Part shown: piece by piece, positions 17,224 through 25,874 of the stretch
Numbering within the stretch: position 1 is the stretch's first letter
Layout of the letters: each line of letters begins with the position of its first letter
Source: an uncultured Lachnospiraceae bacterium
GTDB taxonomy: Bacteria > Bacillota > Clostridia > Lachnospirales > Lachnospiraceae
Direction: 5' to 3'
Assembly (NCBI GenBank): GCA_949948715.1
Contig: CATLGW010000006.1
Location: 18,096-82,095 of the forward strand
Length of the DNA stretch: 64,000 bases
Made by a program: the position numbers and the translations under genes
The notes under the pieces: model-generated
Seen by the model: the letters and a program-made list of their open reading frames with translations, nothing else
Database searches by the model: none
Told to the model about the DNA's origin: nothing

Positions 17224-20130
17224 ATGGGGAATTTACAGAAAAACAGGACGGGCGGGGCAAGACGGTTTCTGGCGTTTTTACTTGTGTTTGTTATTTTTGC
17301 GGTGTCCGGGGGAAGCCTTGACAAGGTATACGGTGCAAAGAATCGCACGGTGCGGGTGGGTTTTTTTCCCATGGAGGGCTACCATGAGATCCGGGCGGAC
17401 GGAAGCCCCGGCGGCATGGATGTGGAGTACCTGGAGGCTCTTTGCGACTATGTGAACTGGGAAATTGAATATGTGGACTGTGCGAGCTGGGGGGAGGCCC
17501 TGGAAATGCTCCGGGACGAGGAGATAGATCTGGTGGGGTCGGCGCAGTATTCCAAGGAGCGGGCGGAGCTGTACCGGTATGCGGATCTGGCCAGCGGCTA
17601 TACCTTCGGAGCCATTGCGGTGAACGGCGGCAGCGATCTGGCCTACGAGGACTTTGACGCTCTGGGGGAGGCCACCTTCGGGGTGGTGGGCAGTTACATA
17701 CGGAAGGACGAATTTTATGAGTATTTGGCCGACCACGGCATCCATAGCCCAAAGGTGAGGGAGTATGGGGACACCGCCGCCCTGCAGGCGGCCCTGGACG
17801 CGGGAGAGATAGACGCTTTGGTGCATTCTCTGACGGAGGTCAGAGAGGGACAGCGGGTGGTGGGCAGGTTTGCCCCCATGCCCTTTTACTACATTTCCAA
17901 TCGGAGCAGCGAGGATTTGATGCGGGAGCTCAACCAGGGAATTGCGGATGTGAAGATGAACCGCCCGGAGCTGGAGAACGAGCTGATGGTAAAGTATTAT
18001 GACAGCCGGCTGGATCAGACCATTCTTCTGACGGGGGATGAAAAGCAGTACATCGCGGACAGGGAGAAGCTTACGGTGGGATATTTTGACGGCTATTATC
18101 CTTTCTCCTACGAGAGCGACGGAGCGTACCAGGGCCTGGCCAGACAGGTGTTGGAGGAGGTGTCCGTGAGCACCGGTATCCTCTTTGAATATGTCAGGCT
18201 AAACGGCATGGAGGAGGCCAGGGAGGCGCTGAGGGACGGGAGGGTGGATATCCTCAGCTACTGCGGGGAGACCGCAAAGAGCATGAAGGCGGACGGACTG
18301 GCGGTGACAAAGGTGTATGCCCAGGTGCCCCAGGTCATTATTATGAGAAGAAAGGACAAGTCGGATTCCATTGGCATTCTGGCGGTGGAGGAGAGCAATG
18401 CTTCGGGGGAGGCCGCCCAGAGCTTTTCGGGTGAAAACACGGAGCTGATGACCTTTCCCACCCAGCTTGAAAGTCTCTATGCGGTGAAGGACGGACGGGC
18501 AGACGCGGCCATGTGCGACGGGTATCTGGCGGAATATCTGTTGGGCTCCCAGCTTCGATTCAACAAGATGGAGATTCACAGTGTGCTGAGCGAGGTGCAC
18601 AGCATCTATATGGCAGTGGAGCACGACGAGGATTCCCCGCTTCTGGGCATTCTGAACAAGGAGCTGATCGAGGTCAGCGACAAGATGGTAAACGACTATA
18701 TGCTCCGGGACAATTTCTATTCCAAGATGAGCATAGAAAATTTTATCAGCGACAACAGCATTCCGATCATTGCCGTTCTCTCAGGCTGTGCCGTTTCCAT
18801 TATTCTGGTGCTGTTTTTCCTTCTGCGCAACAGTGTCCGCGTCCAGAAGCTGATGTACAAGGACACGGAATTTAACATCTGGAACTTGCACTATCTGCGC
18901 TACCGGGCGGCAAAAAAGCTGGCTGCGGACAAGAGCGGCAATTATGCCGTGGCGTACACGGACATAGGACAGTTTAAGAGCTATAATGCGCTGTACGGCT
19001 GGAATGCGGGTCAGAGGATACTGGAGCTGGTCATCGAGGCCCTCTCCAGGGAGGTGGACGGCAGGAGGGAGCTCTATGCCAGGAGCTATGGCAGCCACTT
19101 TGTTCTCTTTGTGAAATATGAGGATGAGGAGGCCTTAAAAAAGCGGCTTCTGGATATAGCGGACCGGGTTTCCGCGCGAATCTATGAGGAGGTGGAGACC
19201 CATATGTCCCTTGCCATGGGGGTGGGCTGTCTGGAGAACGGGGACAGCGATCTGAGGCGGGCCCTGTCCGAGAGCATTCAGCTTGTGGATTCCCTGAAAA
19301 ACAGTTACAGAAACGCCGTGCAGATCTACGACGACAGACTGCGGACACAGCTAAGAGAGAATCATCAGCGGGAGAAGCTTCTGGAATCCGTGGATATCAA
19401 TCAGGACTTCGTGGCCTATTATCAGGCAAAGGTGGATATCCGCAACGAAAGAATCGTAGGTGCGGAGGCGCTGGTACGCTTTAAGGATCCCACGGCGGAG
19501 GGAGCCATTCGCGCGCCGGGCTTTTTCGTACCTTACTATGAGCGCACGGGCAGGATTCGGGAGATCGATTTCTTTGTGATGGAGAGTGTGTGCAGGATGC
19601 TGCGCAGGAGGCTGGACGCGGGCAAGACCGTGGTGCCCGTATCCTGTAATTTCTCGCGGATACACTTTACATCGGACGGTTTTCCCCAGCGGTTTGAGGC
19701 CGTCATGGACAAGTACCGGATGCCCAAGGAGCTCATAGAGGTGGAGATCACGGAGACTCTGGTGGTGGAGGAGGTGCAGCAGCAGAAGGTCAGGGAGATC
19801 GTGGATATTCTGCGGGAAAAGGGGGTGCGCCTCTCCATAGACGATTTCGGGTCCGGATACTCCTCTTTGGGTGTGTTTGAACAGATTCCGGCCTCCGTAA
19901 TCAAGCTGGACCGGTCCTTTTTGCTCAACAACGAGAACCGTGTCAGACAGGTACATATTATGAAAAACATTGTCAATCTGGCCAGAGATTTGAATGCCCA
20001 GGTAGTCTGCGAGGGCGTGGAGACGGAGAATGACACGGAGCTTATGATGGAGATCGGGGCCTATGTGGCCCAGGGGTACCGTTACTGCAGACCGGTGCCG
20101 GAGGATGTATTTGAGGGAATGCTCGGATAG
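17224..20130 (+). CDS. Transmembrane c-di-GMP phosphodiesterase with two periplasmic-type sensor domains
   Basis: 968 residues. A signal/anchor (about 14-35) is followed by two tandem SBP_bac_3-like ligand-binding domains (about 45-265 and 275-505) and a transmembrane helix (about 514-535). Next come a GGDEF-like domain (about 570-705) and an EAL domain (about 720-965). The GGDEF signature is replaced by YGSHF (622-626), so cyclase activity is unlikely. The EAL domain keeps its catalytic pattern: E748-A-L, ITETLV, DDFGSG (873-878), KLDRSF and CEGVET. The inference is that an amino acid or similar small ligand outside the cell controls c-di-GMP breakdown. ATG 17224 is chosen over an upstream TTG at 17197. 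A terminator follows at 20153-20183. Confidence 0.93.
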   Translation: MGNLQKNRTGGARRFLAFLLVFVIFAVSGGSLDKVYGAKNRTVRVGFFPMEGYHEIRADGSPGGMDVEYLEALCDYVNWEIEYVDCASWGEALEMLRDEEIDLVGSAQYSKERAELYRYADLASGYTFGAIAVNGGSDLAYEDFDALGEATFGVVGSYIRKDEFYEYLADHGIHSPKVREYGDTAALQAALDAGEIDALVHSLTEVREGQRVVGRFAPMPFYYISNRSSEDLMRELNQGIADVKMNRPELENELMVKYYDSRLDQTILLTGDEKQYIADREKLTVGYFDGYYPFSYESDGAYQGLARQVLEEVSVSTGILFEYVRLNGMEEAREALRDGRVDILSYCGETAKSMKADGLAVTKVYAQVPQVIIMRRKDKSDSIGILAVEESNASGEAAQSFSGENTELMTFPTQLESLYAVKDGRADAAMCDGYLAEYLLGSQLRFNKMEIHSVLSEVHSIYMAVEHDEDSPLLGILNKELIEVSDKMVNDYMLRDNFYSKMSIENFISDNSIPIIAVLSGCAVSIILVLFFLLRNSVRVQKLMYKDTEFNIWNLHYLRYRAAKKLAADKSGNYAVAYTDIGQFKSYNALYGWNAGQRILELVIEALSREVDGRRELYARSYGSHFVLFVKYEDEEALKKRLLDIADRVSARIYEEVETHMSLAMGVGCLENGDSDLRRALSESIQLVDSLKNSYRNAVQIYDDRLRTQLRENHQREKLLESVDINQDFVAYYQAKVDIRNERIVGAEALVRFKDPTAEGAIRAPGFFVPYYERTGRIREIDFFVMESVCRMLRRRLDAGKTVVPVSCNFSRIHFTSDGFPQRFEAVMDKYRMPKELIEVEITETLVVEEVQQQKVREIVDILREKGVRLSIDDFGSGYSSLGVFEQIPASVIKLDRSFLLNNENRVRQVHIMKNIVNLARDLNAQVVCEGVETENDTELMMEIGAYVAQGYRYCRPVPEDVFEGMLG

Positions 20131-20152
20131 CTTCACAGCTATCCATAGCGCG

Positions 20153-20183
20153 AAAACAGTGTCCTTCTTGGGACGCTGTTTTT
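20153..20183 (+). terminator. Terminator of the EAL gene
   Basis: AAAACAGTGTCC pairs imperfectly with GGGACGCTGTTTTT around TTCTT. The T-run lies in the 3' arm. Confidence 0.8.
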
Positions 20184-20220
20184 AGTGCAAAAAACTTGGG
20201 CGGTAATTCCGTATTTCACA

Positions 20221-20249
20221 TTGCGCATTGCTTTCCTTTCCATTATAAT
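20221..20249 (+). promoter_or_regulatory. Promoter of the aconitase-like gene
   Basis: TTGCGC (20221-20226), 17 bp, perfect TATAAT (20244-20249). Transcription would start near 20256, giving a leader of about 135 nt that contains the repeated segment described separately. Confidence 0.75.
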
Positions 20250-20298
20250 AAGGAGTGACCCATTGCCAGGCCAATGAAAGTAACAAGGATATTTTTCC

Positions 20299-20319
20299 GG
20301 GCAGATGCGGAACTTAAAA
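20299..20319 (+). repeat. 21-bp direct repeat, copy 1
   Basis: GGGCAGATGCGG followed by AACTTAAAA, identical to 20358-20378. Together with the two preceding bases it can pair with ATCTGCCGG at 20335-20343. Confidence 0.75.
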
Positions 20320-20357
20320 CAAAACCAAAACAGAATCTGCCGGACAAGGTACTGGAA

Positions 20358-20378
20358 GGGCAGATGCGGAACTTAAAA
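20358..20378 (+). repeat. 21-bp direct repeat, copy 2, next to the ribosome site
   Basis: Identical to the copy at 20299-20319, and runs directly into the AGGAGG ribosome site of the aconitase-like gene. Its GGCAGAT can also pair with ATCTGCC at 20335-20341, in competition with copy 1. Confidence 0.75.
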
Positions 20379-20391
20379 AGGAGGATATGCC

Positions 20392-22686
20392 GTGATTACA
20401 TTGTTACAGAGCGGAGCCTATCTGTTAAACGGCGCCGAGATCGTCCCCGACGACGGGGAGGCCGGGGCTGCCCTTCTTTCAAAGACGGGAAAGAATATTA
20501 CCAAAGAGGAGGCGGCAAAGAATACCATCGCTTACGGTATTCTTGAAGAGCACAATACTTCCGGCAGCATGGACAAGCTGAAAATACGGTTTGACAAGCT
20601 GACCAGCCATGATATTACCTTTGTGGGGATTATACAGACCGCCAGGGCTTCGGGGCTGCAGAAATTTCCCATGCCCTATGTGCTGACCAACTGCCACAAT
20701 TCCCTGTGCGCGGTGGGCGGGACCATCAACGAGGACGACCATATGTTTGGTCTGACCTGCGCCAAGAAGTACGGAGGGGTCTATGTGCCTCCCCACCAGG
20801 CGGTGATCCATCAGTATGCCCGGGAGATGTTAGCGGCGGGCGGCGGCATGATTCTTGGGTCGGACTCCCATACCCGTTACGGCGCCCTGGGCACCATGGC
20901 CATGGGGGAGGGCGGCCCGGAGCTGGTGAAGCAGCTCTTGAACCAGACCTATGACATCAATATGCCCGGGGTGGTGGGCGTGTATTTGAAGGGCGCTCCC
21001 GTCAAGGGGGTAGGTCCCCAGGACGTGGCTCTGGCCATCATCGGAGCAGTCTTTAAAAACGGCTATGTGAAGAATAAGGTGATGGAATTTGTGGGGCCCG
21101 GCGTGGCTTCCCTCAGCGCGGATTTCCGCATTGGCATCGATGTGATGACCACCGAGACCACCTGCCTTACCTCCATCTGGCGAACCGACGAATGTATCAG
21201 GGAGTTTTATGACATTCACGGCAGGAGCGGGGATTATAAGGAATTGAATCCCGGGGAAGCCGCTTATTATGACGGCATGATCGTGGTGGATTTGGACAAG
21301 GTGCGCCCCATGATCGCCATGCCTTTCCACCCCAGCAACACCTACACGATTGAGGAATTGAACGCAAACCTTTTGGACATCCTGGATGAGACGGAGAAAG
21401 GGGCTTCGGTGAGTCTGGACGGAGCCGTGGAGTATCATCTGAAGGATAAGGTGAAAAACGGCAGATTTGTGGTGGACCAGGGAATAATCGCGGGCTGTGC
21501 CGGCGGCGGGTTTGAAAATATCTGCGCGGCGGCGGATATCCTGAAGGGCAGGTATATCGGCTCGGAAGGCTTCACCTTAAGCGTCTATCCCGCCTCCATG
21601 CCCGTGTATATGGAGCTGATCAGAAACGGCTGTGCCGCCTCCATTCTGGAGACGGGGGCGGTGATGAAGACGGCGTTCTGCGGCCCCTGCTTCGGCGCGG
21701 GAGATACGCCGGCCAACAATGCCTTCAGCATCCGTCATTCTACCAGGAATTTCCCCAACAGGGAGGGGTCCAAGCTGCAAAACGGCCAGATTTCCTCTGT
21801 GGCTCTGATGGACGCCCGTTCCATAGCTGCCACGGCGGCCAATCAGGGAGTGCTGACCCCCGCCACCGAGTTTGACGGGGAGCTTGGCCGGTATCAATAT
21901 CATTTTGACGCGAAAATTTATGCGAACCGGGTATTTGACTCCAAGGGGGAGGCGGATCCGGCCACTGAGATCCAGTTTGGCCCGGGTATCAAGGATTGGC
22001 CCGAGATGGGGGCGCTGCCGGAGAACCTGGTGCTGCGGGTGGTGTCCGAGATTCACGATCCCGTCACCACCACCGACGAGCTGATCCCCTCCGGGGAGAC
22101 TTCCTCCTACCGCTCCAATCCCCTGGGACTGGCTGAATTCACCCTGAGCCGCAAGGATCCTCTGTATGTGGAGCGGGCCAAGGAGGTGCAGAAGGCGGAG
22201 AAGCTCAGGATGCAGGGCGAGCATCCCTGCGGGGAGTGCTCATGGGTGAAGGATGTTATGAATGCGGTGAAAGTACAGTTCCCGGAGGCCAGCCATGAGA
22301 ACACGGGCTTCGGCTCCACCATCTTTGCCGTGAAACCCGGGGACGGTTCCGCCAGAGAGCAGGCGGCTTCCTGTCAGAAGGTGCTGGGGGGCTGGGCCAA
22401 CATCGCCAACGAGTATGCCACCAAGCGCTACCGCTCCAATCTGATCAACTGGGGTATGCTGCCCTTTTTGATAGACGAGGGAGAGCTGCCCTTCCGGAAC
22501 CTGGACTATCTCTTTATCCCCGGCATCCGGAAGGCTGTGGAGGAGAAAGAGGAGTCGATTTGCGCTTACACAGTGAAGGAGGGCGCTCTTGAAAAGTTTG
22601 AGCTTCGCCTGGGCGAGCTGACGGACGAGGAGAGGCAGATTATTCTGAAGGGATGTCTGATCAATTATAATAGAGTGGAGGCATGA
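20392..22686 (+). CDS. Aconitase-family hydratase
   Basis: 764 residues of the aconitase superfamily, which interconverts hydroxy-acids through a [4Fe-4S] cluster. Likely cluster ligands are C369 (AGCAGGG, at the position of the aconitase SCTN segment), C430 and C433 (FCGPC); the spacing resembles the 358/421/424 pattern of aconitase. [11 protein letters not shown] and the C-terminal swivel-domain segment are also present. It looks closest to the YbhJ-like 'putative hydratase' branch rather than citrate AcnA, so the substrate is uncertain. GTG 20392 follows AAAAAGGAGG. Downstream lies the SseB-like gene, 45 bp away. The leader carries a duplicated 21-bp element. Confidence 0.88.
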   Translation: MITLLQSGAYLLNGAEIVPDDGEAGAALLSKTGKNITKEEAAKNTIAYGILEEHNTSGSMDKLKIRFDKLTSHDITFVGIIQTARASGLQKFPMPYVLTNCHNSLCAVGGTINEDDHMFGLTCAKKYGGVYVPPHQAVIHQYAREMLAAGGGMILGSDSHTRYGALGTMAMGEGGPELVKQLLNQTYDINMPGVVGVYLKGAPVKGVGPQDVALAIIGAVFKNGYVKNKVMEFVGPGVASLSADFRIGIDVMTTETTCLTSIWRTDECIREFYDIHGRSGDYKELNPGEAAYYDGMIVVDLDKVRPMIAMPFHPSNTYTIEELNANLLDILDETEKGASVSLDGAVEYHLKDKVKNGRFVVDQGIIAGCAGGGFENICAAADILKGRYIGSEGFTLSVYPASMPVYMELIRNGCAASILETGAVMKTAFCGPCFGAGDTPANNAFSIRHSTRNFPNREGSKLQNGQISSVALMDARSIAATAANQGVLTPATEFDGELGRYQYHFDAKIYANRVFDSKGEADPATEIQFGPGIKDWPEMGALPENLVLRVVSEIHDPVTTTDELIPSGETSSYRSNPLGLAEFTLSRKDPLYVERAKEVQKAEKLRMQGEHPCGECSWVKDVMNAVKVQFPEASHENTGFGSTIFAVKPGDGSAREQAASCQKVLGGWANIANEYATKRYRSNLINWGMLPFLIDEGELPFRNLDYLFIPGIRKAVEEKEESICAYTVKEGALEKFELRLGELTDEERQIILKGCLINYNRVEA

Positions 22687-22731
22687 TCGGAGGCAGCGTG
22701 TTGATCTATGCTTTCAGAAAGGCGAAGAAAT

Positions 22732-23241
22732 ATGGAATTTAACAAACCTGTATCAAATCCCATGCTGGTGGGTGCGCTGGAACTTTTACGGGCGGAGGAC
22801 ACGCCGGATCACAGGACCCTCTTTATGGATGAGGTACTGAAGGCCACCTTCCTGATACCGGCCATTGTGACTCCCACGCCGGAGCCGGACGAGGAGGGGA
22901 AGGTGAAAATCGCGCCGGGAAGCAAGGTGCAGTTCCCCATGCTGACGGCGAAGGACGGCAAGAGCTTTTTTATGGCGTTCACGGATTGGACGGAGCTGAA
23001 AAAATGGAAGGACGAGGAGGGACAGCAGACCTTTGCCGTGAGGTTTCAGGACTATGCGGATATGCTGTTTCGAAAGGACGCGGAGGGAAATATGAATCCT
23101 GCCGGGGGCTTTGTCATTAATCCCTTCGGCGGAAACATGGTGATGACAAGAGAGCTGATGGCGGGAATGATGGCATCGGCCCTAAAGCAGGCCAGGGAGC
23201 AGGGGAGGTTTCAGCCTCCGCCGTCCCGCCCCAACCCTTAA
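22732..23241 (+). CDS. SseB-like protein
   Basis: 169 residues with the pattern of the SseB N-terminal domain: a first helix ending ELLRAED, then IPAIVTP, a hydrophobic strand, KSFFMAFTDWTELKKW, and a C-terminal GGFVINPFGGNMVMTRELM. SseB was named for increased serine sensitivity in E. coli; its biochemical job is not settled. There is no signal peptide, so it is cytoplasmic. ATG 22732 is used because the conserved region begins there; an in-frame ATG at 22708 is also possible. It is probably cotranscribed with the aconitase-like gene. Six bases after its stop begins a perfect sigma-D site for the next gene. Confidence 0.75.
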   Translation: MEFNKPVSNPMLVGALELLRAEDTPDHRTLFMDEVLKATFLIPAIVTPTPEPDEEGKVKIAPGSKVQFPMLTAKDGKSFFMAFTDWTELKKWKDEEGQQTFAVRFQDYADMLFRKDAEGNMNPAGGFVINPFGGNMVMTRELMAGMMASALKQAREQGRFQPPPSRPNP

Positions 23242-23246
23242 TAACC

Positions 23247-23273
23247 TAAAGTTTTCCAAATTGTTGCCGATAT
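23247..23273 (+). promoter_or_regulatory. Sigma-D (flagellar) promoter of the EF-hand-like gene
   Basis: TAAA (23247-23250), exactly 15 bp, then GCCGATAT (23266-23273). This is the B. subtilis sigma-D consensus with no mismatch. Transcription would start near 23280. Confidence 0.82.
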
Positions 23274-23284
23274 ATAAAGTACAA

Positions 23285-23380
23285 GGCGGCGGTCCGGCCC
23301 ACTGCCGCCCGAGTAATTGTATATCGACGCCACGGATGGCGCTTATGCTGAGGAAAGGATTTCCGCGTGTAAGCGCCATC
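23285..23380 (+). other. Structured 5' leader of the sigma-D gene
   Basis: Two strong hairpins lie in the roughly 230-nt untranslated leader. GGCGGC (23285-23290) pairs with GCCGCC near 23303-23308. GATGGCGCTTA (23335-23345) pairs perfectly with TAAGCGCCATC (23370-23380), and GGAAA/TTTCC (23352-23356/23360-23364) is nested in its loop. Only TTTCT follows, so it is a weak terminator at best. I do not recognise a known riboswitch. Confidence 0.55.
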
Positions 23381-23508
23381 TTTCTATGCAGGGACAAGGG
23401 AGGTCCGCGCAGGGAAGAATGCTGACGGATGCGGCGTTTCGCTGTCAAGGAGGACAGAGGGGAGACGATAGGTCGGATGTGGCGTATATGAGGAGGAGTT
23501 AACGGGAA

Positions 23509-24666
23509 TTGAAAATTGATTCCAGTACCATAGGAATGGAATCCGCCAGAAGCTATCGGGCTTCTAGAATGACAGTCAGACATTTCTCGATAACGGATTA
23601 TCGGCAGAACCTGACAGAGAACGGCAACGCTCTAAACGCAGCGGTGGAAGGCGAAAACGGCGGCGTGGAGGAGCAGGGGAAGCAGGACGGGAAGGAGCAG
23701 AAGACTCTCACCATGGATGAATGGCAGGATCGCTTTAATGTCAGCACCAGGAGAGTGAATCTTCGCACTTCCGCAAGCAACACCTTCAACAGTATCCGAC
23801 ACAGGACCATACGCTACATTTTCAGCCTCTTGTTCGGCGGCAGCAGGTCGCCCATTCGGGATTGGATGGAGCAGAACGGATGGACGGAGGGAGGAAGCGG
23901 CGGGCAGGATACTTCGCAGGATATGACGCAGAATCCCGGGGATACGTTGCTTTTGGGCAATGGGAACGCGCCTTCTGCCAGCATTAAGGTATTGAACTAT
24001 ACGGAGGAATTTTATCAGGTGGAGGCGGAGGACACCTTTTTCTCCACGGTGGGAACGGTGCGCACCTCCGACGGCAGAGAGATTAACTTCAATGTCAACG
24101 TGGGCATGAGCAGACAATTTGAGCAGTATTACAAAAGCAATACTCAGATGGGTACCTTCACCATGTGCGATCCTCTGGTGATCAATCTGGACACGGATGT
24201 GGCTGAGCTGTCCGATCAGACCTTCTATTTTGACATCGACGGGGACGGGGAGCTGGATGAGATCTCCGAGCTTGGCCGGGGCAGCGGGTATCTGGCTCTG
24301 GACAAGAACGGCGACGGCGTCATCAACGACGGCAGCGAGTTGTTCGGCACTGAGAGCGGCAACGGCTTTGCCGACCTGGCAAAATACGACGAGGACGGGA
24401 ACGGATGGATTGACGAGAATGATGCCATCTGGTCCAAGTTAAAGATCTGGACCAAGGATGAGAACGGCAACGATGTGCTCTACAGATTGGCCGACAAGGG
24501 TGTGGGCGCAATCTGTCTTCAGAATGCGTCGACGGATTTTACCCTGACGGGAGGCGACGGACACACAAAGGGCGCTGTCCGCAACACGGGAGTGTTCCTG
24601 TATGAGAACGGAAATGTGGGCACCGTACAGCATGTGGATGTGGCCAAGTATTCCGGGCAGGCTTAA
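23509..24666 (+). CDS. EF-hand-like calcium-motif protein, sigma-D-type promoter
   Basis: 385 residues, unknown function. The N-terminal half is polar and low in complexity (Gln/Glu/Gly-rich). The C-terminal half carries Dx(D/N)xDG-type calcium loops: DIDGDGELDE, DKNGDGVINDGSELFG and DEDGNGWIDENDA (about residues 242-310). These resemble dockerin/EF-hand loops and the internal motif of many secreted or surface clostridial proteins. No signal peptide is visible, so export, if any, would use another route. TTG 23509 is placed by AGGAGGAG at 23491-23498. The perfect sigma-D promoter suggests coexpression with flagella and chemotaxis. I cannot assign a role beyond that. Confidence 0.78.
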   Translation: MKIDSSTIGMESARSYRASRMTVRHFSITDYRQNLTENGNALNAAVEGENGGVEEQGKQDGKEQKTLTMDEWQDRFNVSTRRVNLRTSASNTFNSIRHRTIRYIFSLLFGGSRSPIRDWMEQNGWTEGGSGGQDTSQDMTQNPGDTLLLGNGNAPSASIKVLNYTEEFYQVEAEDTFFSTVGTVRTSDGREINFNVNVGMSRQFEQYYKSNTQMGTFTMCDPLVINLDTDVAELSDQTFYFDIDGDGELDEISELGRGSGYLALDKNGDGVINDGSELFGTESGNGFADLAKYDEDGNGWIDENDAIWSKLKIWTKDENGNDVLYRLADKGVGAICLQNASTDFTLTGGDGHTKGAVRNTGVFLYENGNVGTVQHVDVAKYSGQA

Positions 24667-24760
24667 AGGGACCCTGCAAAAGCAATAAACATAATGGTTT
24701 CTGGTTTCTGAACTGACATACTTAAGCAAAAGCAAAACAAATCAAAATAAAAGCAAAGCA

Positions 24761-24795
24761 AAAACAGATCGGAGCAAAGGGCTTCGGTCTGTTTT
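24761..24795 (+). terminator. Terminator of the EF-hand-like gene
   Basis: AAAACAGATCGGAGC and GGCTTCGGTCTGTTTT form a hairpin with an internal mismatch around AAAG. The T-run is in the 3' arm. Confidence 0.7.
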
Positions 24796-24796
24796 C

Positions 24797-24829
24797 GTAT
24801 GTATAAAACAACTCATATCGGCAAAAATA
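24797..24829 (+). promoter_or_regulatory. Candidate sigma-F/G promoter of the SpoIIQ-like gene
   Basis: GGCAAAAATA (24820-24829) matches the forespore sigma-F -10 pattern GGnnAnAnTn at every fixed base. GTATA (24801-24805) and GTATG (24797-24801) resemble the -35 box but sit 14 and 18 bp upstream, not the ideal 16. The call is weak and leans on the product of the gene. Confidence 0.35.
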
Positions 24830-24875
24830 GAATCAAGATACAACCCAATTTTCACTTAAAAGGAAGGATGCGGAT

Positions 24876-25799
24876 ATGAGAAGAAATAGAAGAATGAATA
24901 GAAGCGATTTAAAGAAAGAGCGGATCATAATGATCGGCTCCTCCGTGTTTGTCCTGGCGGCTCTGACCATGACAGGCATTTATATGAGGCAGGGAAATGA
25001 GGAGTCCCAGGACAAGGGCTATATGATAGACTTCACCGCCCTGGAGGACAATGCCAACCAGAAGCTGGAGGAGCTGGCCAGAAATGAAATGGACGCTCCG
25101 GTGGATCAGGCTCTGCAGGATCCGGTGACGGAGGATGATTTGGATTATATGCCTCTGGAGACGGATCTGATGGAGCAGGAGCCGGATCTTCTGGATCCCA
25201 ATACGAACCCTTTGGAGGGGGTGACGCTGCCAGAGGAGATTGCACCGGCGGATTCCAATCAGGTGGATCTTCCCCAGGTGGCAAACCGGGAGCCGGCGCC
25301 CCCTGAGGAGGAGATGGGAGTTGCCGCAGGGGAGGAGGAGGAACCGGTTGCCGCGGGAGGAAATGCCCTGGCTGCTGCGGAACTGCATTTCTCCGAGGAA
25401 AGCGTGCTGTTGCGCCCTGTGCCCGGGGAGGTGCTGCTGCCCTACAGCATGGAGCAAGGCATATATTTTACCACGCTGGCTCATTATAGGTATAACCCGG
25501 CTATGATGTTTGCCGCAGAGGAGGGCACTGCCGTGGCTGCCTGCGCGGCGGGGCAGGTAATCTCGATTTATCAGGATCCGGATATCGGAACCGCGGTGCT
25601 GCTGGATCTGGGGGACGGCTACCGGGCGCTCTACGGTCAGCTTGGGAATATCCAGGTGGACGAGCAGGACTATGTTGAGGCGGGACAGATATTGGGCAAT
25701 GTGGCGGCTCCCACCATCTACTTTACCGAGGAGGGAAGCAATCTGTATTTCAAGCTTACCTTAAACGGCGAAGCGTTGAATCCGGAAGCGTTTTTTTAG
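24876..25799 (+). CDS. Membrane-anchored degenerate LytM/M23 protein (SpoIIQ-like)
   Basis: 307 residues: a basic N-terminus, one transmembrane helix (about 18-36), an acidic Pro/Glu-rich linker (about 45-165), and a C-terminal LytM-fold domain. The zinc-site positions of LytM peptidases are all changed. NPAMMFAAEEGTAV replaces HxGxDxxxxxGTPV, YGQL replaces YxHL, and LYFKL replaces the HFE strand. The domain should therefore bind rather than cut peptidoglycan. B. subtilis SpoIIQ, the forespore partner of SpoIIIAH, is likewise a degenerate LytM protein; this gene could be its equivalent, but SpoIIIAH is not in the window, so the name is an inference. A sigma-F-like -10 box lies 47 bp upstream. 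Confidence 0.72.
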   Translation: MRRNRRMNRSDLKKERIIMIGSSVFVLAALTMTGIYMRQGNEESQDKGYMIDFTALEDNANQKLEELARNEMDAPVDQALQDPVTEDDLDYMPLETDLMEQEPDLLDPNTNPLEGVTLPEEIAPADSNQVDLPQVANREPAPPEEEMGVAAGEEEEPVAAGGNALAAAELHFSEESVLLRPVPGEVLLPYSMEQGIYFTTLAHYRYNPAMMFAAEEGTAVAACAAGQVISIYQDPDIGTAVLLDLGDGYRALYGQLGNIQVDEQDYVEAGQILGNVAAPTIYFTEEGSNLYFKLTLNGEALNPEAFF

Positions 25800-25874
25800 A
25801 GTTCCGCCCCGGCGGGAAGTAAAATAGAGAGCCCGGTCCGGCTGAAATGAAGGAGTGGGCGTTGTGGGGGAAGT

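Noticed and set aside
24816..24823. GCCGATAT on the minus strand
   Set aside because: No TAAA lies 15-16 bp upstream and no minus-strand gene follows.
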